Assembly (NCBI GenBank): GCA_002390455.1
Contig: DGPN01000063.1
Span: 1-51,618, forward strand
Source of the DNA: Flavobacteriaceae bacterium UBA4439
GTDB taxonomy: Bacteria; Bacteroidota; Bacteroidia; Flavobacteriales; Flavobacteriaceae
Direction: 5' to 3'
Length of the DNA: 51,618 bases
Part shown: positions 35,789 to 45,938 of the stretch, piece after piece
How the letters are laid out: each line of letters opens with the position of its first letter
Numbering within the stretch: position 1 is the stretch's first letter
Program-made: the position numbers and the translations under genes
Notes under the pieces: model-generated
Databases searched by the model: none
What the model saw: the letters and a program-made list of their open reading frames with translations, nothing else
Told to the model about the DNA's origin: nothing

Positions 35789-36610
35789 CTATAAACTTTT
35801 GACAAGGAAAGTTCTTAATCGTGACAAAGGGGTTAGAAGCCCTTCCAAGTACTGAATATCCAACATATTAGCACCATCGCTTTTGGCGGATGAGGGATCG
35901 AAATGGGTTTCGATAAAGAGGCCATCTACGCCCGTTGCAATTCCTGCTCGGGCAATGGTTTCTATACTTTCTGGACGCCCTCCGGTTACTCCACTGCTTT
36001 GGTTAGGTTGCTGAAGGGAGTGGGTAACATCCAAAACGGTTGGGGCAAATTCTTTCATTACTGGAATACCTCTAAAATCTACGATTAGGTCTTGATAACC
36101 AAATTGGGTCCCTCGGTCGGTGATCCAAGCATTCTCATTACCACTGTCTTTAACTTTTTGAACGGCAAACTGCATACTTTCGGGGCTCATAAATTGGCCC
36201 TTTTTCAGGTTGACAAACTTGCCAGTTTTGGCCGCTGCCACCAAAAGGTCGGTTTGTCGGACCAAAAAAGCAGGGATTTGTAACACATCCACATAGGCGG
36301 CTGCCATTTCAGCATCCTTTTCGCTGTGAATGTCCGTAACTGTTGGAATTTCAAAAGCCTTACTGACTTTTTCTAAAATTTTCAATGCTTTTTCATCTCC
36401 GATTCCTGTGAAACTGTCCAAACGACTGCGGTTGGCTTTTTTAAAACTGCCTTTAAAGATATATGGGATGGAAAGGGCATCGGTTACCAATTTTACCTTT
36501 TCGGCTATCCTCATGGCCATTTCCTCTCCTTCAATAGCACAGGGTCCAGCCATTAAAAAAAACTGATCGCTTTGGGGATGGGCAATTTGAGGGAGGTCAG
36601 TGAGTGGCAT
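35789..36610 (-). CDS. kdsA: 3-deoxy-8-phosphooctulonate synthase (KDO-8-P synthase)
   Basis: A 273-residue TIM-barrel enzyme that condenses phosphoenolpyruvate with arabinose-5-phosphate to give KDO-8-phosphate for the lipopolysaccharide inner core. Diagnostic motifs: 'FFLMAGPCAIEGEEMA', 'YIFKGSFKKANRSRLDSF', 'GIGDEKALKILEKV', 'VTDIHSEKDAEMAA', 'LVRQTDLLVAAAKTGK', 'NLKKGQFMSPESM' and 'GLFIETHFDPSSAKSDG'. The Asn in the KANRS segment is typical of KdsA rather than the related DAHP synthases. Length is normal. It follows ftsE on the same strand after 59 bases. A core gene that ends the accessory region. Confidence 0.96.
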   Translation of the reverse strand: MPLTDLPQIAHPQSDQFFLMAGPCAIEGEEMAMRIAEKVKLVTDALSIPYIFKGSFKKANRSRLDSFTGIGDEKALKILEKVSKAFEIPTVTDIHSEKDAEMAAAYVDVLQIPAFLVRQTDLLVAAAKTGKFVNLKKGQFMSPESMQFAVQKVKDSGNENAWITDRGTQFGYQDLIVDFRGIPVMKEFAPTVLDVTHSLQQPNQSSGVTGGRPESIETIARAGIATGVDGLFIETHFDPSSAKSDGANMLDIQYLEGLLTPLSRLRTFLVKSL

Positions 36611-36669
36611 ATTGTTTTTTGGTAAAATTACTAAAGGAATGGATTAAATGGGCAGCAATGGCTCAAAAC

Positions 36670-37350
36670 TTACGTTTTGGCAATGACTTCAAAAACTTTT
36701 CCATCCTCACATTTAAATATTTTACCAGGGAATTTTACAATCATTTGATAATCGTGGGTGGCCATCAGCAGTGTCATTCCTTTTTGGTGGAGTGACTTAA
36801 AGAGCTGCATAATTTCTTGACTGGTTTGAGGATCCAAATTTCCTGTGGGTTCGTCGGCAATGATCAATTTAGGATCGTTTAGCAGCGATCGTGCAATGGC
36901 CGTTCTTTGTTGTTCCCCACCCGATAATTCAAAAGGAAACTTTTTCTTATTAAGGGTTATACCCACCATTTCCAATACCTCATCAATACGTTGATTGATT
37001 TTATTTTTATCCCGCCACCCAGTGGCTTTTAAGACAAATTTGAGATTGTCTTCAATACTGCGGTCAGGGAGCAATTTGAAATCTTGGAAGACCACTCCCA
37101 AGGTTTTTCTCAAGGAAGGTATTTCTTTGTTTTTGAGTCGTGTAAGGTCAAACTTACCCACGCTTCCCAAGCCCCCAGCCAACTCCAAATCACCGTAAAT
37201 GGTCTTGATCAAACTGCTTTTTCCGCTACCGGTTCGCCCGATCAGAAAAACAAAACTCCCTTCGGGAACATCTACAGAAACATTTGTCAAAACGGTATTA
37301 CCATTTTGCGCTATGGTGGCGTCGCTAAACGAAACAATATTTTTGGACAT
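36670..37350 (-). CDS. ftsE: Cell division ABC transporter ATP-binding protein FtsE
   Basis: A 226-residue ABC ATPase. Walker A 'GRTGSGKSS' at 38-46, Q-loop in 'VVFQDFKLLPDRSIEDNL', signature 'LSGGEQQR', Walker B 'LIIADEPTGNLDP' and the H-loop 'LLMATHDYQMI'. FtsE works with the membrane protein FtsX to control peptidoglycan hydrolases at the division site; ftsX is not in this window. I chose the ATG at 37350 ('MSKNIVSFSDA') because the frame upstream (to 37422) adds 24 residues with no family counterpart. It is divergent from the TPR protein gene. Confidence 0.9.
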   Translation of the reverse strand: MSKNIVSFSDATIAQNGNTVLTNVSVDVPEGSFVFLIGRTGSGKSSLIKTIYGDLELAGGLGSVGKFDLTRLKNKEIPSLRKTLGVVFQDFKLLPDRSIEDNLKFVLKATGWRDKNKINQRIDEVLEMVGITLNKKKFPFELSGGEQQRTAIARSLLNDPKLIIADEPTGNLDPQTSQEIMQLFKSLHQKGMTLLMATHDYQMIVKFPGKIFKCEDGKVFEVIAKT

Positions 37351-37480
37351 ACATTTAAAAATGTACCTCAAATGTAAAGGGTTTTGATTGGCTAATAAAA
37401 TTTGTTGATAAATTATACGCAAGCAAAAATAATTCCGTTAGTACTAGAAAGGTTTCTGATTAACTTTGAATATGATTGAC

Positions 37481-40400
37481 ATGAAAAAAAATAGCTTGTT
37501 AACTGCTTTGTTGTTTTTTTTTACTGCCCCGAGTTGGTCACAAGTTTTTAACAATTCAGTGTTAAAAATAAAGGCTACTGATTTGTACTATCAAGGAGTT
37601 TATCCCAATGTAGATCAAGGTTTGGCGCTGTACGAAGATTTTAATCACAATGCTGTCGATCTGGAAGAGATCAATTATTTTAAAATGGCAACAGCTTTAC
37701 GGCTCAATGATCCAGGAGCTGTTAAATTGATAGAAATCTTCAGTCTTGATTATCCAAACACCAACATTTTAAAGACGGTTTATTTGGATCTGGCCAACTA
37801 TTATTTTAACAATGAAAAATATTCCTACGCCCACAAATGGTTTGCCAAAGTAAAAGCGGCTGATGTACCCAAAGCCGCACTCCCTGAATTTTATTTCAAT
37901 AAAGGATACACCCTTTTTACCAAGAAACAATTTCCACAGGCCAAAATCTTGATGGAAAATGTAAAATTCAATCCAAAATATGAGTCTGATGCCCACTATT
38001 ATTTGGGACATATTGCCTACCAGTTGGAGGATTATGCTAATGCATCCAACTCCTTTAATCGGGTTTCTAAAAAAGACCAAAAGGAAAATTTAGGTTATTT
38101 TCAAGTAGAAATGAATTTTAAGTTGGGACGTTTTGAGAAGGCTATTGCCCTGGGAGAGCAAGAAATTCAAAACCAACATGGAGATAATTTTTCTGAACTC
38201 TCTAAGATCATCGGAGAAAGTTATTTCAACACCGAGCAATACGATAAGGCGCTACAACATTTAATAAACTACAAAGGCAAAAAAGGGAAATGGACCCATG
38301 CCGATTTTTATCAGTTGGGTTATGCCTATTACGAAACGGGCAACTACAGCCAGGCCATTGATCAATTCAGTAAGATCATTGGTAAAAAAGACAAATTGGC
38401 TCAAAACGCCTATTACTACTTGGCAGAATGCTACCTTAAAAAAGAACGAAAAACCTCTGCTTTAAATGCCTACAGGAGTGCTGCTTCAATGAGCTTTAAT
38501 CCTGACATTTCTCAATCGGCCTTACTCAACTATGCTCGCTTGAGTTATGAAATTGGAAATCCTTATGAAAAAGTTCCACAAGTCATTATCAGATACCTCG
38601 AAACCTACCCCAAAACATCACAAGAGCAAGAGCTCACGGCTCTTTTATTGAGTTCCTACACCAATAGCGGGGACTATGATGGTGTGCTGTCCATACTCTC
38701 TTCTCAAAATGACTACAAGGACGATCGTCTGCTACAGAAGGTAACCTTTCTCAAAGCCATTCAATTGTTCAATGCTGGAGATTACCCAAAGGCTGGAGAG
38801 TATTTCCAGAGGGCGGTAAAAAATGATAAAGTCAAAGCTCTTACGGCCCAATCTCTTTTTTGGTGGGCACAAACCCACTACGAAAGCAATCGATTTGAGG
38901 ACGCGGTCGATGTATTTTTTAATTTTGAAAATAATGTCCCAAGAAAATCGATGCTCAATGAGTTGGAATATCACTATCACTTGGGATACACCTATTTCAA
39001 GATGGGGGATTATGAATTGGCCTTGAGTTCCTTTCAAAAAGTAGTCAATCAACCCCAACACTACTCCCGCACCAAAGTTCGTGATGCCTATATCCGTATG
39101 GGGGATGCTGAATTTGCCATGAGTCGTTTTTGGCCAGCTATGGAGCAATACAATAAAGGTATTGCCATGTCCCCAGCCCAATCCGATTATGCGCTGTATC
39201 AAAAGTCAATGAGTTATGGTTTTGTTGACCGTAACAAGCAAAAAATTAGTACCCTCATGGAGTTGATCGAAAAGCACCCCAAGTCTGCCTTCGTAGATGA
39301 CGCATTCTATGAGTTGGGAAGTGCCTATGCGGTTGCGGGTTCTTTTAATACGGCAATCAGCACCTACGACGATATGATTGGTCGTTATCCCAAAAGCCCG
39401 TACCTTCCTAAAGCCATTCTCAACAAAGGCTTGATCCTCTACAATCAGGAAAAATTGAACCAAGCAGAAGGCGTACTGAAAGGCTTGGTGGTTCGCTATA
39501 CCAATGATGCTGTGGCACAACAGGCCCTAGGAACCCTTAAGGAAATTGCAGTTGACTCGGACAAGGTTCCCCAGTTTACTCAATGGCTCAAATCATTGAA
39601 TATCGATACTTTCTCCGACAATGAGCTAGAACAAACGGCTTTTTCGGCGGCCGAAAAACAGTTTTTAAGTGACCGTAAGAATCAGGCTAAAAAATCTTTT
39701 AACTCCTATCTGGAAAGTTATCCCCAGGGACGCAATGCTCTCAATGCTCATTTTGCTTTAGCTGAAATTTACTTTGAGGAATCCGAAACCGATGCCGCCC
39801 TTGAACACTACCAAAAGTTGATCGATGAAAAACCCAATGAGTTTTTCGAACAAGCATTGGTTCGTGCTACTCAGATTTTGGTCAAACAGGAAATGCAAGA
39901 AAAAGCTGTGCCGCTTTGGACACAATTGGAAGCCGCAGCGGTCTTTCCTGAAAACAAACGTTATGCCATGTTCAACTTGATGCGCACCTATTACGAATCC
40001 CAAGAATTTGAGAATGCACAAAGTAAGGCTGAAGCCGTATTGGAATTGAAAAATATTGAAGTGAAAGTAAAATGGGATGCCTATGAAATTTTGGCACAAA
40101 CTTCTATAGCCCTAGGAGACTCTCTTAAAGCTCAATCTGCTTTTGAGGTATTGGAAAAGGCACCTATTGATCAGCTTGCTGCAGAAGCCTATTATTTTAG
40201 AGCCCATCAAAATCACAAGAACAAAGATTTTGAGAAGTCCAATGAAGTCATTGCACTTTTGTCCCAAAAATTTAGTAGTCAACCCTACTGGGCGGCCAAA
40301 AGTCTATTGCTGATGGCCAAAAACTTTTATGCCGTCAAAGACGCTTTTCAATCCACCTACATATTGGAATCCTTACTCGAAAACTACAAGCAATTTCCTG

Positions 40401-40504
40401 AAATATTAAAAGAAGGGGAAACCTTACTGAACCAAATCAAAGAAAAACAGTCTGAGCAAAATGCTACTTTATCACAACCCAACGATAACAATGAAGTACA
40501 ATAA
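37481..40504 (+). CDS. Large exported TPR-repeat protein
   Basis: About 1,007 residues: signal peptide ('LLTALLFFFTAPSWSQ') followed almost entirely by tetratricopeptide-type helical repeats, for example 'ALPEFYFNKGYTLFTKKQF', 'ADFYQLGYAYYETGNYSQAI', 'LEYHYHLGYTYFKMGDYEL' and 'KAILNKGLILYNQEKLNQAE'. TPRs are protein-binding scaffolds. An ATG at 37472 is an alternative start. The gene overlaps the downstream beta-barrel gene by 14 bases, so the two are translationally coupled and their products probably form a periplasm/outer-membrane complex. I do not recognise a named function. Confidence 0.85.
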   Translation: MKKNSLLTALLFFFTAPSWSQVFNNSVLKIKATDLYYQGVYPNVDQGLALYEDFNHNAVDLEEINYFKMATALRLNDPGAVKLIEIFSLDYPNTNILKTVYLDLANYYFNNEKYSYAHKWFAKVKAADVPKAALPEFYFNKGYTLFTKKQFPQAKILMENVKFNPKYESDAHYYLGHIAYQLEDYANASNSFNRVSKKDQKENLGYFQVEMNFKLGRFEKAIALGEQEIQNQHGDNFSELSKIIGESYFNTEQYDKALQHLINYKGKKGKWTHADFYQLGYAYYETGNYSQAIDQFSKIIGKKDKLAQNAYYYLAECYLKKERKTSALNAYRSAASMSFNPDISQSALLNYARLSYEIGNPYEKVPQVIIRYLETYPKTSQEQELTALLLSSYTNSGDYDGVLSILSSQNDYKDDRLLQKVTFLKAIQLFNAGDYPKAGEYFQRAVKNDKVKALTAQSLFWWAQTHYESNRFEDAVDVFFNFENNVPRKSMLNELEYHYHLGYTYFKMGDYELALSSFQKVVNQPQHYSRTKVRDAYIRMGDAEFAMSRFWPAMEQYNKGIAMSPAQSDYALYQKSMSYGFVDRNKQKISTLMELIEKHPKSAFVDDAFYELGSAYAVAGSFNTAISTYDDMIGRYPKSPYLPKAILNKGLILYNQEKLNQAEGVLKGLVVRYTNDAVAQQALGTLKEIAVDSDKVPQFTQWLKSLNIDTFSDNELEQTAFSAAEKQFLSDRKNQAKKSFNSYLESYPQGRNALNAHFALAEIYFEESETDAALEHYQKLIDEKPNEFFEQALVRATQILVKQEMQEKAVPLWTQLEAAAVFPENKRYAMFNLMRTYYESQEFENAQSKAEAVLELKNIEVKVKWDAYEILAQTSIALGDSLKAQSAFEVLEKAPIDQLAAEAYYFRAHQNHKNKDFEKSNEVIALLSQKFSSQPYWAAKSLLLMAKNFYAVKDAFQSTYILESLLENYKQFPEILKEGETLLNQIKEKQSEQNATLSQPNDNNEVQ

Positions 40505-42248
40505 AATTTTTATCGTATTCTACTTTTTCATGTCTCTTCCAATTCTGGCTCAGGAAGAAGAGAAGGACGACTTGGGTACTCAGGAGGTCACTGTAGTCAG
40601 ATCGTATAACCCCAGCCTTAAAAGTGTTTTTAAAATCAGAACCAATCCCGAAATTGACGATTCATTGGTTCAGAAAAAAATAAAGGTAGATTATACCTTT
40701 GAACCCGTACCCGTAGTCTCCACATTCGTTCCCAACAAAGCAACTCCCCTCAAACTGCAACGCCGAGAAAGTTCTTTTTTTCACAACTCTTATGTAATGG
40801 GCGGGCTTGGAAATCAATCTTCCTCCCAGTTCAATTTTTCCACCATGGTGCCTTTGGACAGAATGCAATCCATCGGTTTGGAATTCCTCTATAACAAAGT
40901 GGGGCCTATCGACAAAACCGTCCTCAATAGTGATCAAAAAAGAACTTCGTTTAATTTATTACATCAATACAAACAGAACAATATGCGTGTAGATTCGGAT
41001 TTGCGTTTTGATCGACAAGGGCATAATTTTTTTGGACAGTATGATGATTTGGATTGGACCAATATATCGTCTTTTAGACCCGATGTGATCGACCCCTCTC
41101 AAAATCTCAATTATCTCTCCATTCGCTCCCGTTGGCAATGGTATGATGGTTTATTTAACAAGGTCAATTTCAACACTCACATCACTACCGATTCATTTGA
41201 CAGCTCAGAACACATTGTCAAAATCAATACCCAAATGAGGATTCCTTTTTTCAATCAATATCTGGAATTGATTCCCCACATCGAACTGATTAACACCAAC
41301 TTCGTTAGAGGCTATTACGATGAACAGGCTTTGAGTTATAGCAAAGGAATGGGACGACTGGAATTTCAGTTTTTGAACATAGGAAGGAAATTAAAACTCA
41401 GATTGGGTGCCAAAGGAATCTATCCCTTTGGGGATGCCGAAGAGGATGATCCAGCATTTTTTGTTTATCCCAAAGCAGAAATTTCCTACAAAGCTGGTAG
41501 TGGAAAACTGGTTCCTTTCCTAAATTATAATGGAGGTTATGACCTCAATAGTTTTACCTCCTTCTCACTGGAAAATCCCTATGTGGCACCAACTCTGGCC
41601 ATTAAAGCCACTGAGGTAAATCATTATGGCGATTTAGGATTGAAAGCCTATCCTGGGTCGGGCTTGTCTTTAAAGTTCAATGCACACTACAGCCAATCCG
41701 ACAACTTCCCTTTGTTCAAGCGTTTGCCTTACGATGACAACAATCAGGATGTGGCCTATCGTTTGTCCAATGCTTACGAAGTGGTATATGACAGTGTTGA
41801 AAAAATGGGAATTGTGACTCAAATCGAAATGCGATTCAGTGAATACAATAAAATAAGTTTGGAAACCGGCTATTACGAATACAAAAGGAAAGGGGATCAA
41901 AAAGTGTGGAATTTGCCCTCACTCAAAATTGATTTAAATGCCAATTTCAGATTGGGCAAAAAAATATTTTTTCAAGCTTCTGGGCATTACATAGGGGATC
42001 GGGACTCTGTTAAGAATATCCCTGTTTCTCTTATAGAAAACAGTAGTGGGAATTATCAAACCATCGAGTCTGTGGGATCGGTCTTTAGCATTGCATCTTC
42101 CATTACCTGGAAAATCAACGACCAATGGGATTTATTTTACGAAGGAAACATGATCCTTTCCGACAATACATCTAGATGGGCATATTACCAAAATCAAAGT
42201 CAGTTACATTTGGGAGGAATTCGGTATAAATTTGATATAAACTTATAA
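40491..42248 (+). CDS. Outer-membrane beta-barrel protein (TonB-receptor-like, no plug)
   Basis: A 585-residue protein with signal peptide ('MKYNKIFIVFYFFMSLPILAQ') and, after a short segment 'LGTQEVTVVRSYNPSLKSV', a long run of alternating amphipathic strands ('NSYVMGGLGNQSSSQFNFS', 'LRLGAKGIYPFGD', 'WDLFYEGNMILS') ending 'LGGIRYKFDINL'. The short EVTVVRSY segment recalls a TonB box, but the plug domain is absent. The ATG at 40491 lies inside the end of the TPR gene (14-base overlap); starting at 40461 would precede the signal peptide with polar residues. An outer-membrane partner of the TPR protein is likely; function is unknown. Confidence 0.75.
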   Translation: MKYNKIFIVFYFFMSLPILAQEEEKDDLGTQEVTVVRSYNPSLKSVFKIRTNPEIDDSLVQKKIKVDYTFEPVPVVSTFVPNKATPLKLQRRESSFFHNSYVMGGLGNQSSSQFNFSTMVPLDRMQSIGLEFLYNKVGPIDKTVLNSDQKRTSFNLLHQYKQNNMRVDSDLRFDRQGHNFFGQYDDLDWTNISSFRPDVIDPSQNLNYLSIRSRWQWYDGLFNKVNFNTHITTDSFDSSEHIVKINTQMRIPFFNQYLELIPHIELINTNFVRGYYDEQALSYSKGMGRLEFQFLNIGRKLKLRLGAKGIYPFGDAEEDDPAFFVYPKAEISYKAGSGKLVPFLNYNGGYDLNSFTSFSLENPYVAPTLAIKATEVNHYGDLGLKAYPGSGLSLKFNAHYSQSDNFPLFKRLPYDDNNQDVAYRLSNAYEVVYDSVEKMGIVTQIEMRFSEYNKISLETGYYEYKRKGDQKVWNLPSLKIDLNANFRLGKKIFFQASGHYIGDRDSVKNIPVSLIENSSGNYQTIESVGSVFSIASSITWKINDQWDLFYEGNMILSDNTSRWAYYQNQSQLHLGGIRYKFDINL

Positions 42249-42321
42249 CAATCTACAATCTGAGGGCTAAATGTTTTAACAGTATTATTTTTAGTTTATT
42301 TTTGTGGTCATATTTTTCCAA

Positions 42322-43950
42322 ATGAACAAAAGCAACCTTTTTCTATTGATCTTATTTTGCATCTCCATAGGATGTTCAGAGAGAGTAGATTTATTGGTGC
42401 ACAATGCCAAAATTTATACCGTCAATGCCGAATTTGACGTTGCCTCAGCCTTTGTGGTAAAAGACGGAAAATTTGTGGCAGTAGGTGGGGAAGAGCTTGT
42501 TGAAAAGTACAAACCTGCCAATACTGTTGATGCTCAGGGACTGGCTATTTTTCCAGGATTTATTGATTCTCATGGACATCTTTTATCACTGGGTCTAAAC
42601 CAGTTTAAGGCCGATTTGAGAGATACGGAAAGTATTGACCAAATCGTTGAAATAGTCAAAAAACACCAAAATAAATACAATCAAAAAATCATACTAGGAG
42701 CGGGCTGGGATGAAAACCAATGGACTGATGTTTCATTTCCCTTCAACCAAAAACTCAATGCCGCTTTCCCCAATACTGCTGTTGTTTTGGAACGCATTGA
42801 TGGGCATGCTTTTTTGGTCAATCAAAAAGCCCTAGAAATGGCTGGGATCGATTCGAATACAGCTGTAGAGGGTGGCCAAATCCTCAAACATAAAGGACAG
42901 CTTAATGGGGTCTTGGTGGACAACACCAAGCAATTGGTTGAAAAAATCATTCCCGAGTATTCCAAAGAAGATAAAATAGAAGCATTACTCAAAGCACAAG
43001 AAATCAGTTTTGAAAACGGTCTTACCACCGTCGACCAGGCTGGAGCTTCCAAACAAGACATATATTTGATCGATAGCCTGCAAAAAAAGAATCTGATCAA
43101 ACTCCGCGTCTATGCCATGATTGAGAACGATCCTCATTCCATCAATCATTTTGTCAGTCAAGGTAAGCTCAAAACCGACTATTTGAATGTTAATTCCGTT
43201 AAGGTTTTCGCCGATGGAGCACTTGGTTCCAGAGGAGCAGCCTTGATTGAGGATTACAGCGATCAAAAGGGGTACAAAAGTAGTTTGTTGATTTCCAAAG
43301 ATTCCCTGATGGATTTGGCTAATCTATTGGCAGAAAAATCTTTTCAAATGAATACCCACGCTATTGGTGATGCTGCCAATCGACTGGTCTTGGAGGTATA
43401 CAATCAGGTACTCAGAACAAAAGAAGATCCCCGATGGAGAATAGAACATGCACAACTCATTGCCCCAGAAGATTTCCCACGGTTCAATGCCAAAATCATT
43501 CCTTCAGTTCAACCTATCCACGCGGTGAGCGACATGGGCTGGGCCATCGATCGCTTGGGAAATGAGCGCATCAAAGGCGCTTATGCATACAAAGACCTAC
43601 TGGATTGGTCTGGAATTGTGGCATTGGGCACCGATTTCCCTGTAGAAGATATTAATCCTTTTAAGACCTTCTATGCTGCTGTTGCCAGAAAAGTTCCCGG
43701 TGATCAATTTTCCAAAGCTTTTCAACCCAGAAATGCCTTGTCCCGCTATGAAGCCCTTTTGGGATTAACCCGTTGGGCGGCTTATGCCAATTTCGAGGAT
43801 AATGAAAAAGGCAGTATTGAGGTTGGTAAATTCGCAGATTTTATCATCTTGGATCAAGATATTATGCAGGTTGAAATTGAAAGTGTTCCCAATACCAGAA
43901 TTGTGGCCACCCTCCTGAATGGGAAAATTGTCTTCAGCAATCGACTATAG
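42322..43950 (+). CDS. Amidohydrolase, YtcJ-like, lipoprotein
   Basis: A 542-residue metal-dependent hydrolase of the YtcJ-like amidohydrolase group. Lipoprotein signal SIGC (Cys18); beta-sandwich start 'VDLLVHNAKIYTV'; metal motif 'FPGFIDSHGHLLSLG'; 'ILGAGWDENQW'; 'VKVFADGALGSRGAAL'; 'NTHAIGDAANRLVL'; 'RWRIEHAQLI'; 'GIVALGTDFPVEDINPF'; C-terminal 'GSIEVGKFADFIILDQD'. These enzymes hydrolyse amide bonds; substrate not predictable. I use the ATG at 42322, which gives a clean lipoprotein signal. It stands alone on the plus strand. Confidence 0.9.
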   Translation: MNKSNLFLLILFCISIGCSERVDLLVHNAKIYTVNAEFDVASAFVVKDGKFVAVGGEELVEKYKPANTVDAQGLAIFPGFIDSHGHLLSLGLNQFKADLRDTESIDQIVEIVKKHQNKYNQKIILGAGWDENQWTDVSFPFNQKLNAAFPNTAVVLERIDGHAFLVNQKALEMAGIDSNTAVEGGQILKHKGQLNGVLVDNTKQLVEKIIPEYSKEDKIEALLKAQEISFENGLTTVDQAGASKQDIYLIDSLQKKNLIKLRVYAMIENDPHSINHFVSQGKLKTDYLNVNSVKVFADGALGSRGAALIEDYSDQKGYKSSLLISKDSLMDLANLLAEKSFQMNTHAIGDAANRLVLEVYNQVLRTKEDPRWRIEHAQLIAPEDFPRFNAKIIPSVQPIHAVSDMGWAIDRLGNERIKGAYAYKDLLDWSGIVALGTDFPVEDINPFKTFYAAVARKVPGDQFSKAFQPRNALSRYEALLGLTRWAAYANFEDNEKGSIEVGKFADFIILDQDIMQVEIESVPNTRIVATLLNGKIVFSNRL

Positions 43951-44059
43951 TCGCCCTTTGACTTAATTTTTTAACTTTTCCCTCGTCTTAGCTTAAGTAA
44001 GGTTTAAATATTTAATAAATAATGATATTTTAATTAAACTTATATACCTAATCATTGTA

Positions 44060-44094
44060 TTGAATGAAAAAATTAAAATATTTATTTAATTTTG
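44060..44094 (+). promoter_or_regulatory. Possible Bacteroidota promoter for asnB
   Basis: TAATTTTG at 44087-44094 matches the -7 consensus TAnnTTTG, 16 bases before the start codon. A TTG at 44060-44062 could serve as the -33 element, although the 24-base spacing is long. Confidence 0.3.
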
Positions 44095-44110
44095 ATTAAA
44101 AATTTAAATC

Positions 44111-45781
44111 ATGTGTGGAATTATATGTGCCTTTGATCTGAAACAAGATTCAGAATTGCTAAGACCTCAAATATTAGAAATGTCAAAACAACTTAGACAT
44201 AGAGGTCCCGACTGGAGTGGTATCTACAGCCACAATAATGCCATCTTGGGTCACGAAAGATTGGCCATTGTCGATCCTACCTCTGGCAAGCAGCCCTTGT
44301 TCAGTGAAGACGGTACCATCGTTTTGGCCGCCAATGGAGAGATCTATAATCACCTTGAGTTGAGAAAACAGTTTGAAGGGAAATACAAATTTAAAACAGA
44401 ATCCGATTGTGAGATTATTCTGGCCCTTTATCAAGAAAAAGGAGCTGATTTTATTGACGATCTCAACGGAATATTTGCTTTTGCCCTCTATGACAGCACT
44501 AAAGACAGCTATTTCATAGCCCGCGATCACATGGGAATCATTCCCTTGTATATGGGATGGGACAAAGACGGTACTTTTTATGTAGCCTCAGAATTGAAAG
44601 CCCTAGAAGGAATTTGTGCCAAAATAGAATTATTTCCTCCCGGTCATTATATGAAAAGTGGGGACTCGTCACCAACCCAATGGTATAAAAGAGACTGGGT
44701 AGACTTTGAAAAAGTCAAAGACAACCCTACCAGTATTGAAGATTTACACGATGCGCTTTCCGACGCTGTTCACCGGCAGTTGATGAGTGATGTTCCCTAT
44801 GGAGTATTATTGTCAGGAGGTTTAGACTCCTCCATCACCTCTGCCTTGGCTAAAAAGTTTTCTTCCAAACGAGTGGAGTCAGATGACACCCAGGAAGCCT
44901 GGTGGCCACAGTTACACTCTTTTTCAGTTGGACTGGAGGGCTCTCCAGATCTGGCGGCAGCCAAAAAAGTATCTGAGCATATTGGATCCATACACCACGA
45001 AGTCGTATTTACGATTCAGGAAGGTCTGGATGCTATTAAAGATGTTATTTATCATTTGGAAACCTATGATATTACTACGGTAAGAGCGTCCACCCCTATG
45101 TTTTTAATGGCGCGAAGCATCAAGTCTCACGGTATCAAAATGGTATTGTCTGGAGAAGGTGCAGATGAGTTGTTTGGGGGGTATTTGTACTTCCACAAAG
45201 CCCCTTCGGCCGAGGAGTTTCACAAAGAAACCGTAAGAAAACTCGACAAACTTCATCAGTACGATTGTTTAAGAGCCAACAAATCACTTGCTGCATGGGG
45301 AATAGAAGGAAGGGTTCCTTTTTTGGATAAAGAATTTATCGACGTAGCCATGCGTATCAATCCACAGGATAAAATGATCAACAAAGAACGAATGGAGAAA
45401 TGGGTGATTCGCAAGGCATTTGAAGACTACCTACCCAAAAGTGTTGCTTGGAGGCAAAAAGAGCAGTTTTCCGATGGGGTAGGCTACAGCTGGATTGATA
45501 CCCTTAAGGAGGTCGTGGAAGCCGCAGTTACAGATGAGCAAATGGAAAATGCTCATTTCAGATTTCCTTTGCAAACCCCACAAAACAAAGAAGAATTCTA
45601 CTATCGAAGCATATTTAAAGAACACTTCCCCAGCGATGCAGCCGCATTGAGTGTTCCATCCGTACCATCGGTAGCCTGTAGTACCCCCATTGCTTTGGAA
45701 TGGGACGAGGCTTTTAAGAATCAAAACGACCCCAGCGGAAGGGCAGTGGCTAAGGTGCACGACGATGCTTACGGAGAGTGA
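44111..45781 (+). CDS. asnB: Asparagine synthase B (glutamine-hydrolysing)
   Basis: A 556-residue enzyme that makes asparagine from aspartate, ATP and glutamine. The N terminus MCGII exposes Cys2 as the glutaminase nucleophile; the glutaminase domain has 'RHRGPDWSGIY' and 'ANGEIYNHLELRKQF'; the synthetase domain has the pyrophosphate loop 'LLSGGLDSS' and 'MVLSGEGADELFGGY', 'GIEGRVPFLDKEF'. Size and motifs match E. coli-type AsnB. It is alone on the plus strand, preceded by 160 bases of very AT-rich sequence. Confidence 0.97.
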   Translation: MCGIICAFDLKQDSELLRPQILEMSKQLRHRGPDWSGIYSHNNAILGHERLAIVDPTSGKQPLFSEDGTIVLAANGEIYNHLELRKQFEGKYKFKTESDCEIILALYQEKGADFIDDLNGIFAFALYDSTKDSYFIARDHMGIIPLYMGWDKDGTFYVASELKALEGICAKIELFPPGHYMKSGDSSPTQWYKRDWVDFEKVKDNPTSIEDLHDALSDAVHRQLMSDVPYGVLLSGGLDSSITSALAKKFSSKRVESDDTQEAWWPQLHSFSVGLEGSPDLAAAKKVSEHIGSIHHEVVFTIQEGLDAIKDVIYHLETYDITTVRASTPMFLMARSIKSHGIKMVLSGEGADELFGGYLYFHKAPSAEEFHKETVRKLDKLHQYDCLRANKSLAAWGIEGRVPFLDKEFIDVAMRINPQDKMINKERMEKWVIRKAFEDYLPKSVAWRQKEQFSDGVGYSWIDTLKEVVEAAVTDEQMENAHFRFPLQTPQNKEEFYYRSIFKEHFPSDAAALSVPSVPSVACSTPIALEWDEAFKNQNDPSGRAVAKVHDDAYGE

Positions 45782-45938
45782 CTTCTAGGCCATTCTAATT
45801 CCTTAGTTCGAATTAATTTTTTTTCACATTTTGTGTTGATAACTTCACGGGCTTAATGCCGCTTGATCCTGCATTTTTACTGGAGGTTTCAGTATATTTG
45901 TTAGTATACGAAATGACTAAAAAAATCATCCAATATTT

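Noticed and set aside
37461..37468. TAACTTTG as a promoter -7 box for the TPR gene
   Set aside because: It lies only 3 bases before one possible start codon and 12 before the other, and no TTG is found at the -33 position.
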